A stretch of 64,000 bases of DNA from JAXMHB01 sp046346965 (GTDB taxonomy: Bacteria; Pseudomonadota; Gammaproteobacteria; Xanthomonadales; SZUA-5). The position numbers and the translations under genes are program-made. Location: contig JAXMHB010000001.1 in assembly GCA_046346965.1 (NCBI GenBank), positions 384,889 through 448,888 of the forward strand. Reading direction: 5' to 3'. Positions 1-7,949 of the stretch are shown here, in pieces. Position 1 is the stretch's first letter, and each line of letters begins with the position of its first letter. Below the pieces are notes generated by a model that worked only from the letters and a program-made list of their open reading frames with translations, was not told the DNA's origin and searched no databases.

Positions 1-386
1 CGCACCAGGTCCCGGACAGTCAGCGCGTGCAACTCCCGGATCAGGTGCTCGGTCAGTTGATCGCCCGGGCGCATGCTCTGCTCGACATAGGACATCGCCG
101 CTTCGATGTTCTCCATTTCGCGCAAGAGGTCGGAAGCGGTGTTCGCGGCGCCGTCGAGACGGCTCTCCACGAGATCGGCGAGCGTGGTGTGGTTGCCCTC
201 GATCCGTGCCGAGCCCAGGCTCTCCAGCATGTGGAAAATGGTCTTGAGCTGGAAGAACACCGGGGCAGGGGTGGTTCCACGCAGTTGCAGGCGACGCAAG
301 TGCTCCAACTCGGTCACGACGTCCACCAGCGGCGAATCGAACGCCGGGTTGAGCAGACTCAGGTCGTGGTGACGAAACGCTGGCAT
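1..386 (-). CDS. Fic family protein, N-terminal part (cut by window edge)
   Basis: The reverse strand reads open from an ATG at 386 to the window edge, giving 128 codons of a Fic-family N-terminal region. Residues around 59-65 read SARIEGN. This fits the (S/T)xxxE(G/N) inhibitory helix that blocks the ATP site in Fic AMP transferases of the N-terminally inhibited class. The catalytic HPFxxGNGR loop would lie beyond the edge, so activity cannot be judged. Fic enzymes usually transfer AMP to target proteins, and Fic genes are often found inside type I restriction operons. This gene follows hsdM and hsdS on the same strand after a 95 bp gap from the small Fic-like remnant. The family call is confident; target and activity are unknown. 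Confidence 0.75.
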   Translation of the reverse strand, partial: MPAFRHHDLSLLNPAFDSPLVDVVTELEHLRRLQLRGTTPAPVFFQLKTIFHMLESLGSARIEGNHTTLADLVESRLDGAANTASDLLREMENIEAAMSYVEQSMRPGDQLTEHLIRELHALTVRDLV

Positions 387-481
387 GGTTGTGGCTATCT
401 AAAGTGGCGGCGCCGGTCTATCTGGAATTCGATATGGCTTTCCGCGTCAAATCAAAGACATGCGGAATTTCAGTCGGTTGG

Positions 482-829
482 CTATCTTGAAATCCCAGTT
501 CCGCGCATGTTGACTGCCAGCCCCGCCGAAGTCAAAGCGTCCAAGGCCCGGGCGCGCTGAGCCGGTCGACGCATAACTCTCGAAAGGCGCGGGCGCGATT
601 CCGTGCTGCGGAAGGTGGGGCGCTGCTGCAGGCCCAGGCGGGACAGCAGCATTGACGGCGCCAGCGGGCCGGATGCGAGCGCGCGCGACAGCTGGTCGAC
701 TGGGTCGCTGACTGGGTCGGCGACTGGGTCGGTGGTGTCGCCCAAGCGACCGATGCGCTCAGCCACAGTCGCCACCTGCGACACGATCTTCGTAGTCAGC
801 GTGAACGGCGGCTGGTAGCGCGGGCTCAT
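482..829 (-). CDS. Small Fic-like remnant: Fic N-terminus joined to a winged-helix-like tail
   Basis: This 115-residue ORF starts at an ATG overlapping the hsdS stop (ATGA, 829-826), so it is probably translationally coupled to hsdS. Its first 30 residues (MSPRYQPPFTLTTKIV, then VAERIGRL) resemble the opening of many Fic proteins. They are followed by a DPVADPVSDPVDQ repeat and a segment ending in LLSRLGLQQRPTFR. That pattern resembles the linker and winged-helix tail seen at the C-terminus of long Fic/DUF4062-type proteins. The whole catalytic Fic domain is absent, and the last 40 residues look unrelated to the family. Inference: an internal deletion left both ends joined, possibly with a decayed 3' end. 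It may be a pseudogene or a small regulator. Assignment is from recalled family patterns only. Confidence 0.5.
   Translation of the reverse strand: MSPRYQPPFTLTTKIVSQVATVAERIGRLGDTTDPVADPVSDPVDQLSRALASGPLAPSMLLSRLGLQQRPTFRSTESRPRLSRVMRRPAQRARALDALTSAGLAVNMRGTGISR
698..733. repeat. Three tandem 12 bp repeats inside the Fic-like remnant
   Basis: Three direct copies of GACTGGGTCGNN lie end to end. On the reverse strand they encode the repeated DPVA/DPVS/DPVD linker. Related DQV-type repeats are common in the linker before the winged helix of long Fic proteins. Confidence 0.8.
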
Positions 830-2070
830 ATCAGCCGCGTCCTCCCGGTCAGCAGCTCCTGCATCATCCCCTGCTTCAGCATGTGGGTCTTGTCGCGGCG
901 GGCTTCGAGGGCGGCGAGTTCGGCGTCCATGTCGGAGAGGATGGTGGCGATGGCTTCCTGCTCGGGCAATAAAGGTTTCGGAATTCGAAGCAAGCCAATG
1001 TCGCTCATCCCGATGTTTCCTTGGGAAGAAGAATTGGTGAGCAGCTTGATCTGGCGCGCGACACTGCTTCCCTGCAGGGCATAGAAGACGAACCGCTCGT
1101 CCATCTTGCCAACAACGCGAATGAGCGCCAAGGGAGACCAGATGTTGAATTCCACATCTGTCTCTACCAGCCCCACCATGCCTACCGAGGCCGCCTTTCC
1201 GAACAAAATGTCTCCTCGTCTCGGCTTGCACTTCTTCGAGAACTCGGCGTGATCCGCCTCGGAGATAAAGCGCAACGAACTGAAATCGAGCCGGTTCCCG
1301 ACCAAGTTGTTTACCGACAGAAACGGAACTCCCGCTGGCAAGAAGGTTGGAGTCAGGTGTGGGCCATCGGTGATCGGCGTCGTCGCGATGTCTGCGAGCG
1401 CGGTGGATTCCCACTCGCCCTGAAACCCCGGAAGGCGGGTCTGGCCGGTGAGCAGTTGCTGCATGGCAGCCTGCTTGAGATCGCGCTTCTTGGCGATGAG
1501 GCGGTCCAGCCCGGCCAGCAGCGCGTCGATGTCGCTTAGCGCTGCTGCAATTGCCCGTTGCTCGGGTAGCGGGGGCAGGGGAAACTGAAGGAATCGGATG
1601 TCGTCGACTCTGGCATGTCCAACCGTGGAACCGCCAATCTTCCTGAGCAAGTTTGCCCGAACGGGCCAAGACATGAGGGCGAAGAGTAGATAGGCACTGT
1701 CGGTTCTTCCAGGCATTGGCCGATACAGCATCATCCTCTGTCCGAGGCAGACGTTTAGTCCCGTGGGCACGGCGCACACTTCACCGAGCGGAGCCTCACG
1801 CGTGATCAGGATGTCGCCGGGCTGCGGGACTGCTCGGGCGGTCCATTCTCTGTAGGAAGCCTCGTCAGTAAACCGAATACCGTCGGTGAGGAACTGTCCA
1901 TTTCTCACGTTTGGGGTGCGGACCACGGCGAATTCGCTAGCGAGAACCATTGGCGGCGTTCTGTTCTTGCAGTCCACTACGAGGGCGCAAGCGTCCTTAG
2001 CAGCCACTACTTCCCAGCCTGTCGGGATTGGACCGACTTCCGTGTACATGTATCCCGGCCCTATTTCCAT
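826..2070 (-). CDS. hsdS: Type I restriction-modification specificity subunit HsdS
   Basis: HsdS sets the DNA recognition sequence of a type I restriction-modification complex. The 414-residue protein has the usual two-half plan. A first target-recognition domain spans about 1-165. A central conserved helix region (LPPLPEQRAIA, then LLTGQTRLP) spans 166-214. A second recognition domain follows, then a distal conserved helix ending in QELLTGRTRL. The start is ATG at 2070, overlapping the hsdM stop by 10 bp; frame-open sequence upstream of it is only a shadow of hsdM. Base composition drops compared with neighbouring housekeeping genes, as is common for specificity genes exchanged by transfer. 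The recognition sequence cannot be read from the protein. Confidence 0.93.
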   Translation of the reverse strand: MEIGPGYMYTEVGPIPTGWEVVAAKDACALVVDCKNRTPPMVLASEFAVVRTPNVRNGQFLTDGIRFTDEASYREWTARAVPQPGDILITREAPLGEVCAVPTGLNVCLGQRMMLYRPMPGRTDSAYLLFALMSWPVRANLLRKIGGSTVGHARVDDIRFLQFPLPPLPEQRAIAAALSDIDALLAGLDRLIAKKRDLKQAAMQQLLTGQTRLPGFQGEWESTALADIATTPITDGPHLTPTFLPAGVPFLSVNNLVGNRLDFSSLRFISEADHAEFSKKCKPRRGDILFGKAASVGMVGLVETDVEFNIWSPLALIRVVGKMDERFVFYALQGSSVARQIKLLTNSSSQGNIGMSDIGLLRIPKPLLPEQEAIATILSDMDAELAALEARRDKTHMLKQGMMQELLTGRTRLI

Positions 2071-4505
2071 ACTCTCCCCATCGACACAAGGTGCGCTTCC
2101 ACCTTCGAACTCAGCGCCGCGACCTCGTCGACCAGCTCCGGCAATGGCGTCGCATAACGCTCCGCGAGCTCCCGAATCCGCCCAGTCAGTGTCTGCGACA
2201 CCCGATCCAGCTCGCCCTGCACGCTGGCCGCCAGGGTCGCCATCCACTTGTCGTCGATCACCAGCGACTGGATCGCGGCCGGTGTCAGCTTCGGATACTG
2301 CGCGTAGGCCAGCGCGTCGAGTCCGGCCTCGGCCTCGCGCACTTGCTTCTTCAACGCCGCGACGCGGGTGCCCAGGTCCAGCCACTGCTTCAGCAGTGCC
2401 AACTCCTCGGCGCCGTCGGGGTCGCTGCCGATCTCGCGGATGCGGTCCTTCACGCTGGCGGCCGTGATGCCGTCGTAGCCGTTGAAGATGCCGTCGTCGC
2501 CGGATTGCTCCTCTTCCAGCTCGGTCTGGCTGGCCGCGGCGGCGTCAAGCTCGGCCTGCAGCGCGTCGATGTCGGCCTGCTCCCGGGCGTAGTAGCGCGC
2601 GACGATCAACGGTTTCGGGATCAGCTCGCAAGTCCAGCCGCGGTCACGGGTTTTGCCCTTCTTGTCGGCTTCCAGAATGCGGCGCGTCTGCGCCACCCAG
2701 CCATCGGCGGCGATCAGGTAGGCGTCGTCCTGCATCGTCTGCGCCCAATAGTCCATCAGGTGCTGGTAGATGTCGTAGGCGTCGATCAGGGGCACGTCGG
2801 CGAAGGCGGCCAGCAGCGCTTCGGCCAGCGTGGCGATCAGCGCCTTGGGGTGGCTGCCCGGGCCGAAGGCTTGCAGGTGCGCCGTGGCCACCGCGCGCCA
2901 GCTGGCAAAGCGCTGGTTGGCGGCCTGGTTGTAGGCCTGGAACTCGGCGTGGCCCAGGATGGCGGGCTTCAGCTCGGGCAGCGGCAGCTTCAGCCTGACG
3001 TAGCCGGCGTGGGCTGTCGGTTCGAAGAAGCCGGTTCGCACGCTCGGCAGCACCTGCCAGTAGGGCGCCAGGGGGCTGGATGGGTCGTCCAGGTCGCGTG
3101 CCGGGATGCCGCCGCGCAGGTGGGCGGTGATGTCGTGCAGGTCTTCAGGCTCGCTGCTGTCGATGTAGCGCGGCAGGTTGAGGTTGTAGTCGTTCTTCGC
3201 GTCCGCGATCTCGGCCAGCGGCACCAGGCGCGCGTAGCGCGGCACGTCGAGCTGCTTGCGGAAGGTGTCGACGATGCGGTGGATGTCCTGCTCGCGCAGG
3301 CGGTTCTTGTTGCCGTCCTTCAGGTAGCCCTTGCTGGCGTCGATCATGAAAATGCCGGTGCCCGCCGCTGCGCGCGTGGCGGCGCCGGCCTTGTCCAGCA
3401 CCAGGATGCAGGCGGGGATGCCGGTGCCGTAGAACAAATTGGCCGGCAGGCCGATGATTCCCTTGAGGATGCCCGAGCCCACCAGCTGCCTGCGGATGGC
3501 AGCTTCGGCATTCCCACGAAACAGTACGCCGTGCGGCAGGATGCAGGCGCCCTGGCCGGTACCTTTCATCGACCGAATGATGTGCAGCAGGAAGGCGTAG
3601 TCGCCTTGTTTGGCCGGCGGCTCGCCCCAGGCAAAGCGCTGCCAGGGATCATTGGCCGGCGTCAGGCCGGTGCTCCAGGTCTTCACCGAGAACGGCGGAT
3701 TGGCGACCACATAGTCGTAGGTGCGCAGGTCCCGCCCGTCTTTGAACTTCGGGTCGGCCAAGGTGTTGCCGGTGAGGATGCTGGCGGTGGGGAAGTCGTG
3801 CAGGATCATGTTCATGCGCGCCAGACCGGCGGTGGTCACGTCCATTTCCTGGCCTTCCAGGGTGATGTGCGTGCCGGCCTGCGCCGCCACCTTCAACAAC
3901 AGCGAGCCCGAGCCGCAGGTGGGATCGTAGGCGGTGGTCGAGGCCTTGGCATTGTGTGGCCCGATGCCCAGCACCTGGGCGATGACGCGGCTGACCTCGC
4001 TCGGCGTGTAGAACTGGCCCTTGCTCTTGCCACTTTCGGTGGCGAAGTGGCGCATCAGGTATTCGTAAGCGTCGCCCAGGATGTCGTCGTTGTCGGCGCG
4101 GTTGCTGGAAAAATCCAACTCCGGCTTCTGGAAGATGCCGATCAGATTGGACAGGCGCTCGACCATCGCCGCGCCTTCACCGAGCTTGTTGGGATCGTTG
4201 AAATCCGGAAAGTCGCTGCGCGCCAGCCGCGCGTTGCAGTCGATCAGCCGCTGGATGACCTGGGTGTTGATCCGGTCGCCGATGTCCGGCTTGCCCTTGA
4301 GCGCAACCATGTCGCTGAAGCTGGCGCCCATCGGAATCACCACTGGCGGGGCGTAGTCGTCGCTGTTGCCGTACTTGTCGCTGATGTACTTGATGAACAG
4401 CATGAACAGCACATAGTCCTTGTACTGACTGGCGTCCATGCCGCCGCGCAGTTCATCGCAGGAGGCCCACAGAGAGGAGTAAAGATCGGACTTCTTGATT
4501 GCCAT
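2061..4505 (-). CDS. hsdM: Type I restriction-modification DNA methyltransferase HsdM
   Basis: HsdM is the N6-adenine methyltransferase subunit of a type I system. The 814-residue protein starts at ATG 4505 (MAIKKSDLYSSLW) with the HsdM N-terminal helical domain. It carries AdoMet motif I DPTCGSG at about 194-200 and catalytic motif IV NPPF at about 269-272. It is longer than classical ~500-residue HsdM proteins. The extra C-terminal ~300 residues are helical with a charged coiled-coil look (for example ELEEEQSGDDGIF and LKKQVREAEAGL), as in other long HsdM forms. It leads the operon hsdM-hsdS-remnant-fic. hsdR is not visible and may lie past the left edge. An upstream in-frame ATG at 4607 lacks family-like sequence and was not chosen. 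Confidence 0.95.
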   Translation of the reverse strand: MAIKKSDLYSSLWASCDELRGGMDASQYKDYVLFMLFIKYISDKYGNSDDYAPPVVIPMGASFSDMVALKGKPDIGDRINTQVIQRLIDCNARLARSDFPDFNDPNKLGEGAAMVERLSNLIGIFQKPELDFSSNRADNDDILGDAYEYLMRHFATESGKSKGQFYTPSEVSRVIAQVLGIGPHNAKASTTAYDPTCGSGSLLLKVAAQAGTHITLEGQEMDVTTAGLARMNMILHDFPTASILTGNTLADPKFKDGRDLRTYDYVVANPPFSVKTWSTGLTPANDPWQRFAWGEPPAKQGDYAFLLHIIRSMKGTGQGACILPHGVLFRGNAEAAIRRQLVGSGILKGIIGLPANLFYGTGIPACILVLDKAGAATRAAAGTGIFMIDASKGYLKDGNKNRLREQDIHRIVDTFRKQLDVPRYARLVPLAEIADAKNDYNLNLPRYIDSSEPEDLHDITAHLRGGIPARDLDDPSSPLAPYWQVLPSVRTGFFEPTAHAGYVRLKLPLPELKPAILGHAEFQAYNQAANQRFASWRAVATAHLQAFGPGSHPKALIATLAEALLAAFADVPLIDAYDIYQHLMDYWAQTMQDDAYLIAADGWVAQTRRILEADKKGKTRDRGWTCELIPKPLIVARYYAREQADIDALQAELDAAAASQTELEEEQSGDDGIFNGYDGITAASVKDRIREIGSDPDGAEELALLKQWLDLGTRVAALKKQVREAEAGLDALAYAQYPKLTPAAIQSLVIDDKWMATLAASVQGELDRVSQTLTGRIRELAERYATPLPELVDEVAALSSKVEAHLVSMGRVWK

Positions 4506-4743
4506 GGATGTTCCGTTTTGGATCGAGCCTGTGCGGACGACGCTGCCCCGCGGGCGATTTGGCCTCGTCCGCCGCGCCGCGCAGTCTTGCCGGTGATCTG
4601 CCGTCAATCAAGCAGACCAGTGCCGGCGGTGGCGTCGAGTGCGCGGCGGTCGGGTAGGGCGCATGGCGATGGTGCGGGGCGTCGGCTAGGATCGCCGCCG
4701 GCGCGGGTGGGTGTGCCGCAATCGCATTGGTCGGGAGCGTGGT

Positions 4744-5601
4744 GTGCCAGGGGATTTCAGGCTGAGTACGGCGCAGCGCGAGGCCTATGCGCGCGATGGT
4801 TATCTGGTCATCGAGGACTTCAAGTCGCCGGCGGAGATCGCGGCGCTGCGGGCGCGGGCGGAGGCGATCGTCGAGGCCTTCGATCCTTCGGAGGGGCGCG
4901 GCATTTTTACTACGCGCGATCAGGCGCTGGCCACCGATCGCTATTTTCTGGAGTCCGCCGCGCGCATACGCTGCTTCTTCGAGGAGGAGGCGTTTGCGCC
5001 GGATGGCAGCTTGCGACAGGCTAAGTCCTTGTCGATCAACAAGATCGGGCACGCGCTGCATGATCTGGATCCGGTGTTCGATGTCTTTTCGCGCGGGCCG
5101 GCGCTGGCCGCGCTGGCGCGCGAGCTGGGTCTGGTCGAGCCGCTGATCTGGCAGTCGATGTACATCTTCAAGCAGCCGGGGATCGGCGGTGAGGTGGGCT
5201 GGCATCAGGACGCCACTTTTCTGTACACCGATCCGATCAGCGTCACCACCTTCTGGTTTGCGCTGGAGGACGCCGATGCGCAGAACGGCTGCCTGTGGGT
5301 GCAGCCCGGCGGCCATCGCGGGCCGCTGCGCGAGCTGTTCGATCGCGCGGGCGATCAGGTGAGCAAGCGCACGCTGGACGCGACGCCGTGGCCGACCGCC
5401 GCCGAGGCGCGCGCGCTGCCAGTGCGTGCCGGAGCGCTGGTGTGTTTTCACGGCCTGCTGCCGCATTACAGCGCGCCGAATCGCTCGACGCGCTCGCGCC
5501 ATGCCTACACATTGCACGCGACCGATGGCTGCACGCGCTACGCGGCCAGCAACTGGCTGCAGCGTGACGGCGAGCTGCCGCTGCGCGGATTTGACCGCTA
5601 G
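4744..5601 (+). CDS. Phytanoyl-CoA dioxygenase (PhyH) family protein
   Basis: This is a non-heme Fe(II)/2-oxoglutarate oxygenase of the PhyH family, about 285 residues. The N-terminus has the family opening REAYARDGYLVIEDF. The iron ligands are visible as WHQD (HxD) near the middle and a distal His in FHGLLPHYS. The 2-oxoglutarate-binding Arg follows in the NRSTRSRHAY stretch. The frame is open from GTG 4711, but GTG 4744 sits six bases after GGGAG (4733-4737) and is preferred. It stands alone between the divergent hsdM and convergent nth, so context gives no substrate. Family members hydroxylate acyl-CoA chains or small metabolites. Confidence 0.85.
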   Translation: MPGDFRLSTAQREAYARDGYLVIEDFKSPAEIAALRARAEAIVEAFDPSEGRGIFTTRDQALATDRYFLESAARIRCFFEEEAFAPDGSLRQAKSLSINKIGHALHDLDPVFDVFSRGPALAALARELGLVEPLIWQSMYIFKQPGIGGEVGWHQDATFLYTDPISVTTFWFALEDADAQNGCLWVQPGGHRGPLRELFDRAGDQVSKRTLDATPWPTAAEARALPVRAGALVCFHGLLPHYSAPNRSTRSRHAYTLHATDGCTRYAASNWLQRDGELPLRGFDR

Positions 5602-5607
5602 CCAATC

Positions 5608-6246
5608 TCAGATCGAGACGGTCTGCTCGCGGTACTCGCAGAGGTCGGCGATCGGGCAGATCGGGCATTTGGGCTTGCGCGCGACGCAGACGTAGCGTCC
5701 GTGCAGGATCAGCCAGTGATGGCAGTCCTGCTTGAACTCCTTGGGGACGTGCTTTTCCAGCGCGGCTTCCACCGCCAGCACGTCCTTGCCGGGCGCCAGA
5801 CCGGTGCGATTGGACACCCGAAAGATGTGCGTATCGACGGCGATGGTGGGCTGGCCAAAGGCGGTATTCAGCACCACGTTGGCAGTTTTGCGGCCCACGC
5901 CGGGCAGCGCTTCCAGCGCCGCGCGTTGCTGCGGTACCTCGCCTCCGTGGCGCTCGATCAGCAGTCGGCACAGTTCCAGCACGTTCTTGGCCTTGGTGCG
6001 AAACAGGCCAATGGTCTTGATCGCGTCGGTCAGTGCATCGAGGCCGAGGGCGAGCATGGCCTCCGGCGTCGGCGCGATCCTGAACAGCGGGCGGGTGGCC
6101 TTGTTGACGCTGACATCGGTGGCCTGCGCCGACAGCACTACGGCCACCAGCAGCTGAAAGGGCGTGGCGTACTCGAGTTCGGTGGTCGGGTGCGGATTGA
6201 TCTCGCGCAGGCGGCTGAAGATCTGCTGTCGCTTGGCCTTGTTCAT
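5608..6246 (-). CDS. nth: Endonuclease III (DNA glycosylase/AP lyase)
   Basis: Nth excises oxidised pyrimidines and cleaves the abasic site in base excision repair. The 212-residue protein shows the helix-hairpin-helix LPGVGRKTANVVL with its catalytic Lys. The catalytic Asp is in VDTHIFRVSNR, and the C-terminal [4Fe-4S] cluster spacing is C-x6-C-x2-C-x5-C (CVARKPKC, PICPIADLC). Length and layout match the family. ATG 6246 (MNKAKRQQIF) matches the usual start. Frame-open sequence further upstream is antisense to the DUF350 gene and was ignored. It converges with the PhyH gene, with 6 bp between their ends. Confidence 0.97.
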   Translation of the reverse strand: MNKAKRQQIFSRLREINPHPTTELEYATPFQLLVAVVLSAQATDVSVNKATRPLFRIAPTPEAMLALGLDALTDAIKTIGLFRTKAKNVLELCRLLIERHGGEVPQQRAALEALPGVGRKTANVVLNTAFGQPTIAVDTHIFRVSNRTGLAPGKDVLAVEAALEKHVPKEFKQDCHHWLILHGRYVCVARKPKCPICPIADLCEYREQTVSI

Positions 6247-6321
6247 CGTGCGGACGCCGAAAGGGTGGGGGAAGCTGCGAGCACCTGCTAGTCTCCGCAC
6301 CCACATTGGGATGCGGGCTGC

Positions 6322-6738
6322 ATGATGCCCAACTACCTGTCGACTTTGCCGCAGTTCCTGGGCCTGTATCTGGTCGGTGGGCTGCTGTTGACGGCCTTCT
6401 GGTCGCTGTACACCTTCATCACGCCGCACCGCGAGCTGGCGCTGATCCGCGCCGGCAACCTGAGCGCGGCGCTGATGCTGGCCGGCGCGATGCTGGGCTA
6501 CGCCATGCCGGTGGCCGTGGCGCTGGCGCGCAGCAACGACGTCTACCAGCTGGCCCAATGGGGCGCCGTGGCGATGGTGGTGCAACTGCTGACCTACGCC
6601 GCACAGCGCCTGCTGCAGCGGGATCTGCATGAGGCCATCTGCCAGGACCGCTTGTCGGTCGCCCTGTGGGCGGACACGCTGTCGATCTCGATGGGGCTGC
6701 TGAACGCTGGCGCCCAGTTTGTCGAACCTCACCCTTGA
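6322..6738 (+). CDS. DUF350 family inner-membrane protein
   Basis: This 138-residue, very hydrophobic protein has about four predicted transmembrane helices (near 12-32, 42-62, 70-95 and 110-130). It matches the DUF350 pattern, with LIRAGNLSAALMLAG after the first helix and ICQDRLSVALW before the last. The biochemical role of the family is not established. Two adjacent ATGs (6322 and 6325) are possible starts. It is divergent from nth, and its 3' end runs to within 16 bp of the next gene's start, so co-transcription with the cyclophilin and dcd is plausible. Confidence 0.8.
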   Translation: MMPNYLSTLPQFLGLYLVGGLLLTAFWSLYTFITPHRELALIRAGNLSAALMLAGAMLGYAMPVAVALARSNDVYQLAQWGAVAMVVQLLTYAAQRLLQRDLHEAICQDRLSVALWADTLSISMGLLNAGAQFVEPHP

Positions 6739-6754
6739 ACACACGAAGGTATCC

Positions 6755-7267
<513 letters not shown>

Positions 7268-7276
7268 GCCTCGTCC

Positions 7277-7846
7277 ATGAGCATCAAGTCCGACCACTGG
7301 ATTCGGCGGATGGCCGAACAGCAGGCGATGATCGAGCCCTACGCGCCGGAACAAGTGCGGACCGGGGCGGATGGCGCGCGCATCGTGTCCTACGGCACGT
7401 CGAGCTACGGCTACGACGTCCGCTGTGCCGACGAGTTCAAGATCTTCACCAACATCAACTCGACCATCGTCGACCCGAAGATGTTCGACGAGCGCAGCTT
7501 CGTCGATTTCAAAGGGCCGGTGTGCATCATCCCGCCGAACTCCTTTTGTCTGGCGCGCACGGTCGAATACTTCCGCATTCCGCGCAGCGTGCTGACCGTG
7601 TGCCTGGGCAAAAGCACGTACGCGCGTTGCGGCATCATCGTCAATGTGACGCCGCTGGAGCCGGAGTGGGAAGGGCATGTGACGCTGGAGTTCTCGAACA
7701 CCACGCCGCTGCCGGCGAAGATCTACGCCAATGAGGGCGTGGCGCAGATGCTGTTCTTCGAATCGGACGAGATCTGCGCGACCTCCTACCGCGATCGCGG
7801 TGGCAAGTACCAGGGTCAGCAGGGCGTGACCTTGCCCAAGACCTGA
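7277..7846 (+). CDS. dcd: dCTP deaminase
   Basis: Dcd deaminates dCTP to dUTP, feeding dUTPase and thymidylate synthesis. The 189-residue protein shows the family hallmarks SSYGYDVRCADEF, the GKSTYARCGI active-site segment, the EPEWEGHVTLE strand and the GVAQMLFFES motif. Length matches the trimeric Xanthomonas/E. coli type. The gene follows the cyclophilin closely. An 8 bp perfect stem (7860-7867 with 7874-7881) flanked by complementary GC blocks follows the stop, but without a T run. Confidence 0.96.
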   Translation: MSIKSDHWIRRMAEQQAMIEPYAPEQVRTGADGARIVSYGTSSYGYDVRCADEFKIFTNINSTIVDPKMFDERSFVDFKGPVCIIPPNSFCLARTVEYFRIPRSVLTVCLGKSTYARCGIIVNVTPLEPEWEGHVTLEFSNTTPLPAKIYANEGVAQMLFFESDEICATSYRDRGGKYQGQQGVTLPKT

Positions 7847-7859
7847 GTGCGCGGCGGCC

Positions 7860-7881
7860 TGTCGCTGTTACGCCAGCGACA
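7860..7881 (+). terminator. Stem-loop after dcd, possible terminator
   Basis: TGTCGCTG at 7860-7867 pairs perfectly with CAGCGACA at 7874-7881 around a six-base loop, with additional GCGGCG/CGCCGC pairing outside. No U-tract follows, so intrinsic termination is uncertain. Confidence 0.35.
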
Positions 7882-7919
7882 CGCCGCTGCAGCCTGAGCT
7901 TCACCTGCACGCCATAGCC

Positions 7920-7949
7920 TCGGCGCTCTCACTTACCGGAGAGCGCCGA
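7920..7949 (+). promoter_or_regulatory. Hairpin masking the btaA ribosome binding site
   Basis: CGGCGCTCTC (7921-7930) is perfectly complementary to GAGAGCGCCG (7939-7948) across the loop ACTTACCG. The pair T7920/A7949 extends the stem into the A of the btaA start codon. The Shine-Dalgarno-like GGAGAG (7938-7943) lies within the right arm. The mRNA could therefore fold to hide its own ribosome binding site. The fold is read directly; the regulatory role is inference. Confidence 0.6.

Noticed and set aside
698..733. Short tandem repeats as a possible CRISPR array
   Set aside because: The units are 12 bp, contiguous, without spacers, and encode part of a protein. No CRISPR array or cas gene was seen anywhere in the window.
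2028..5024. 998-residue open frame on the + strand
   Set aside because: It is antisense to hsdM/hsdS and has repetitive Gln/Val/Arg-rich composition typical of GC-rich shadow frames. hsdM carries clear methyltransferase motifs in the opposite frame.
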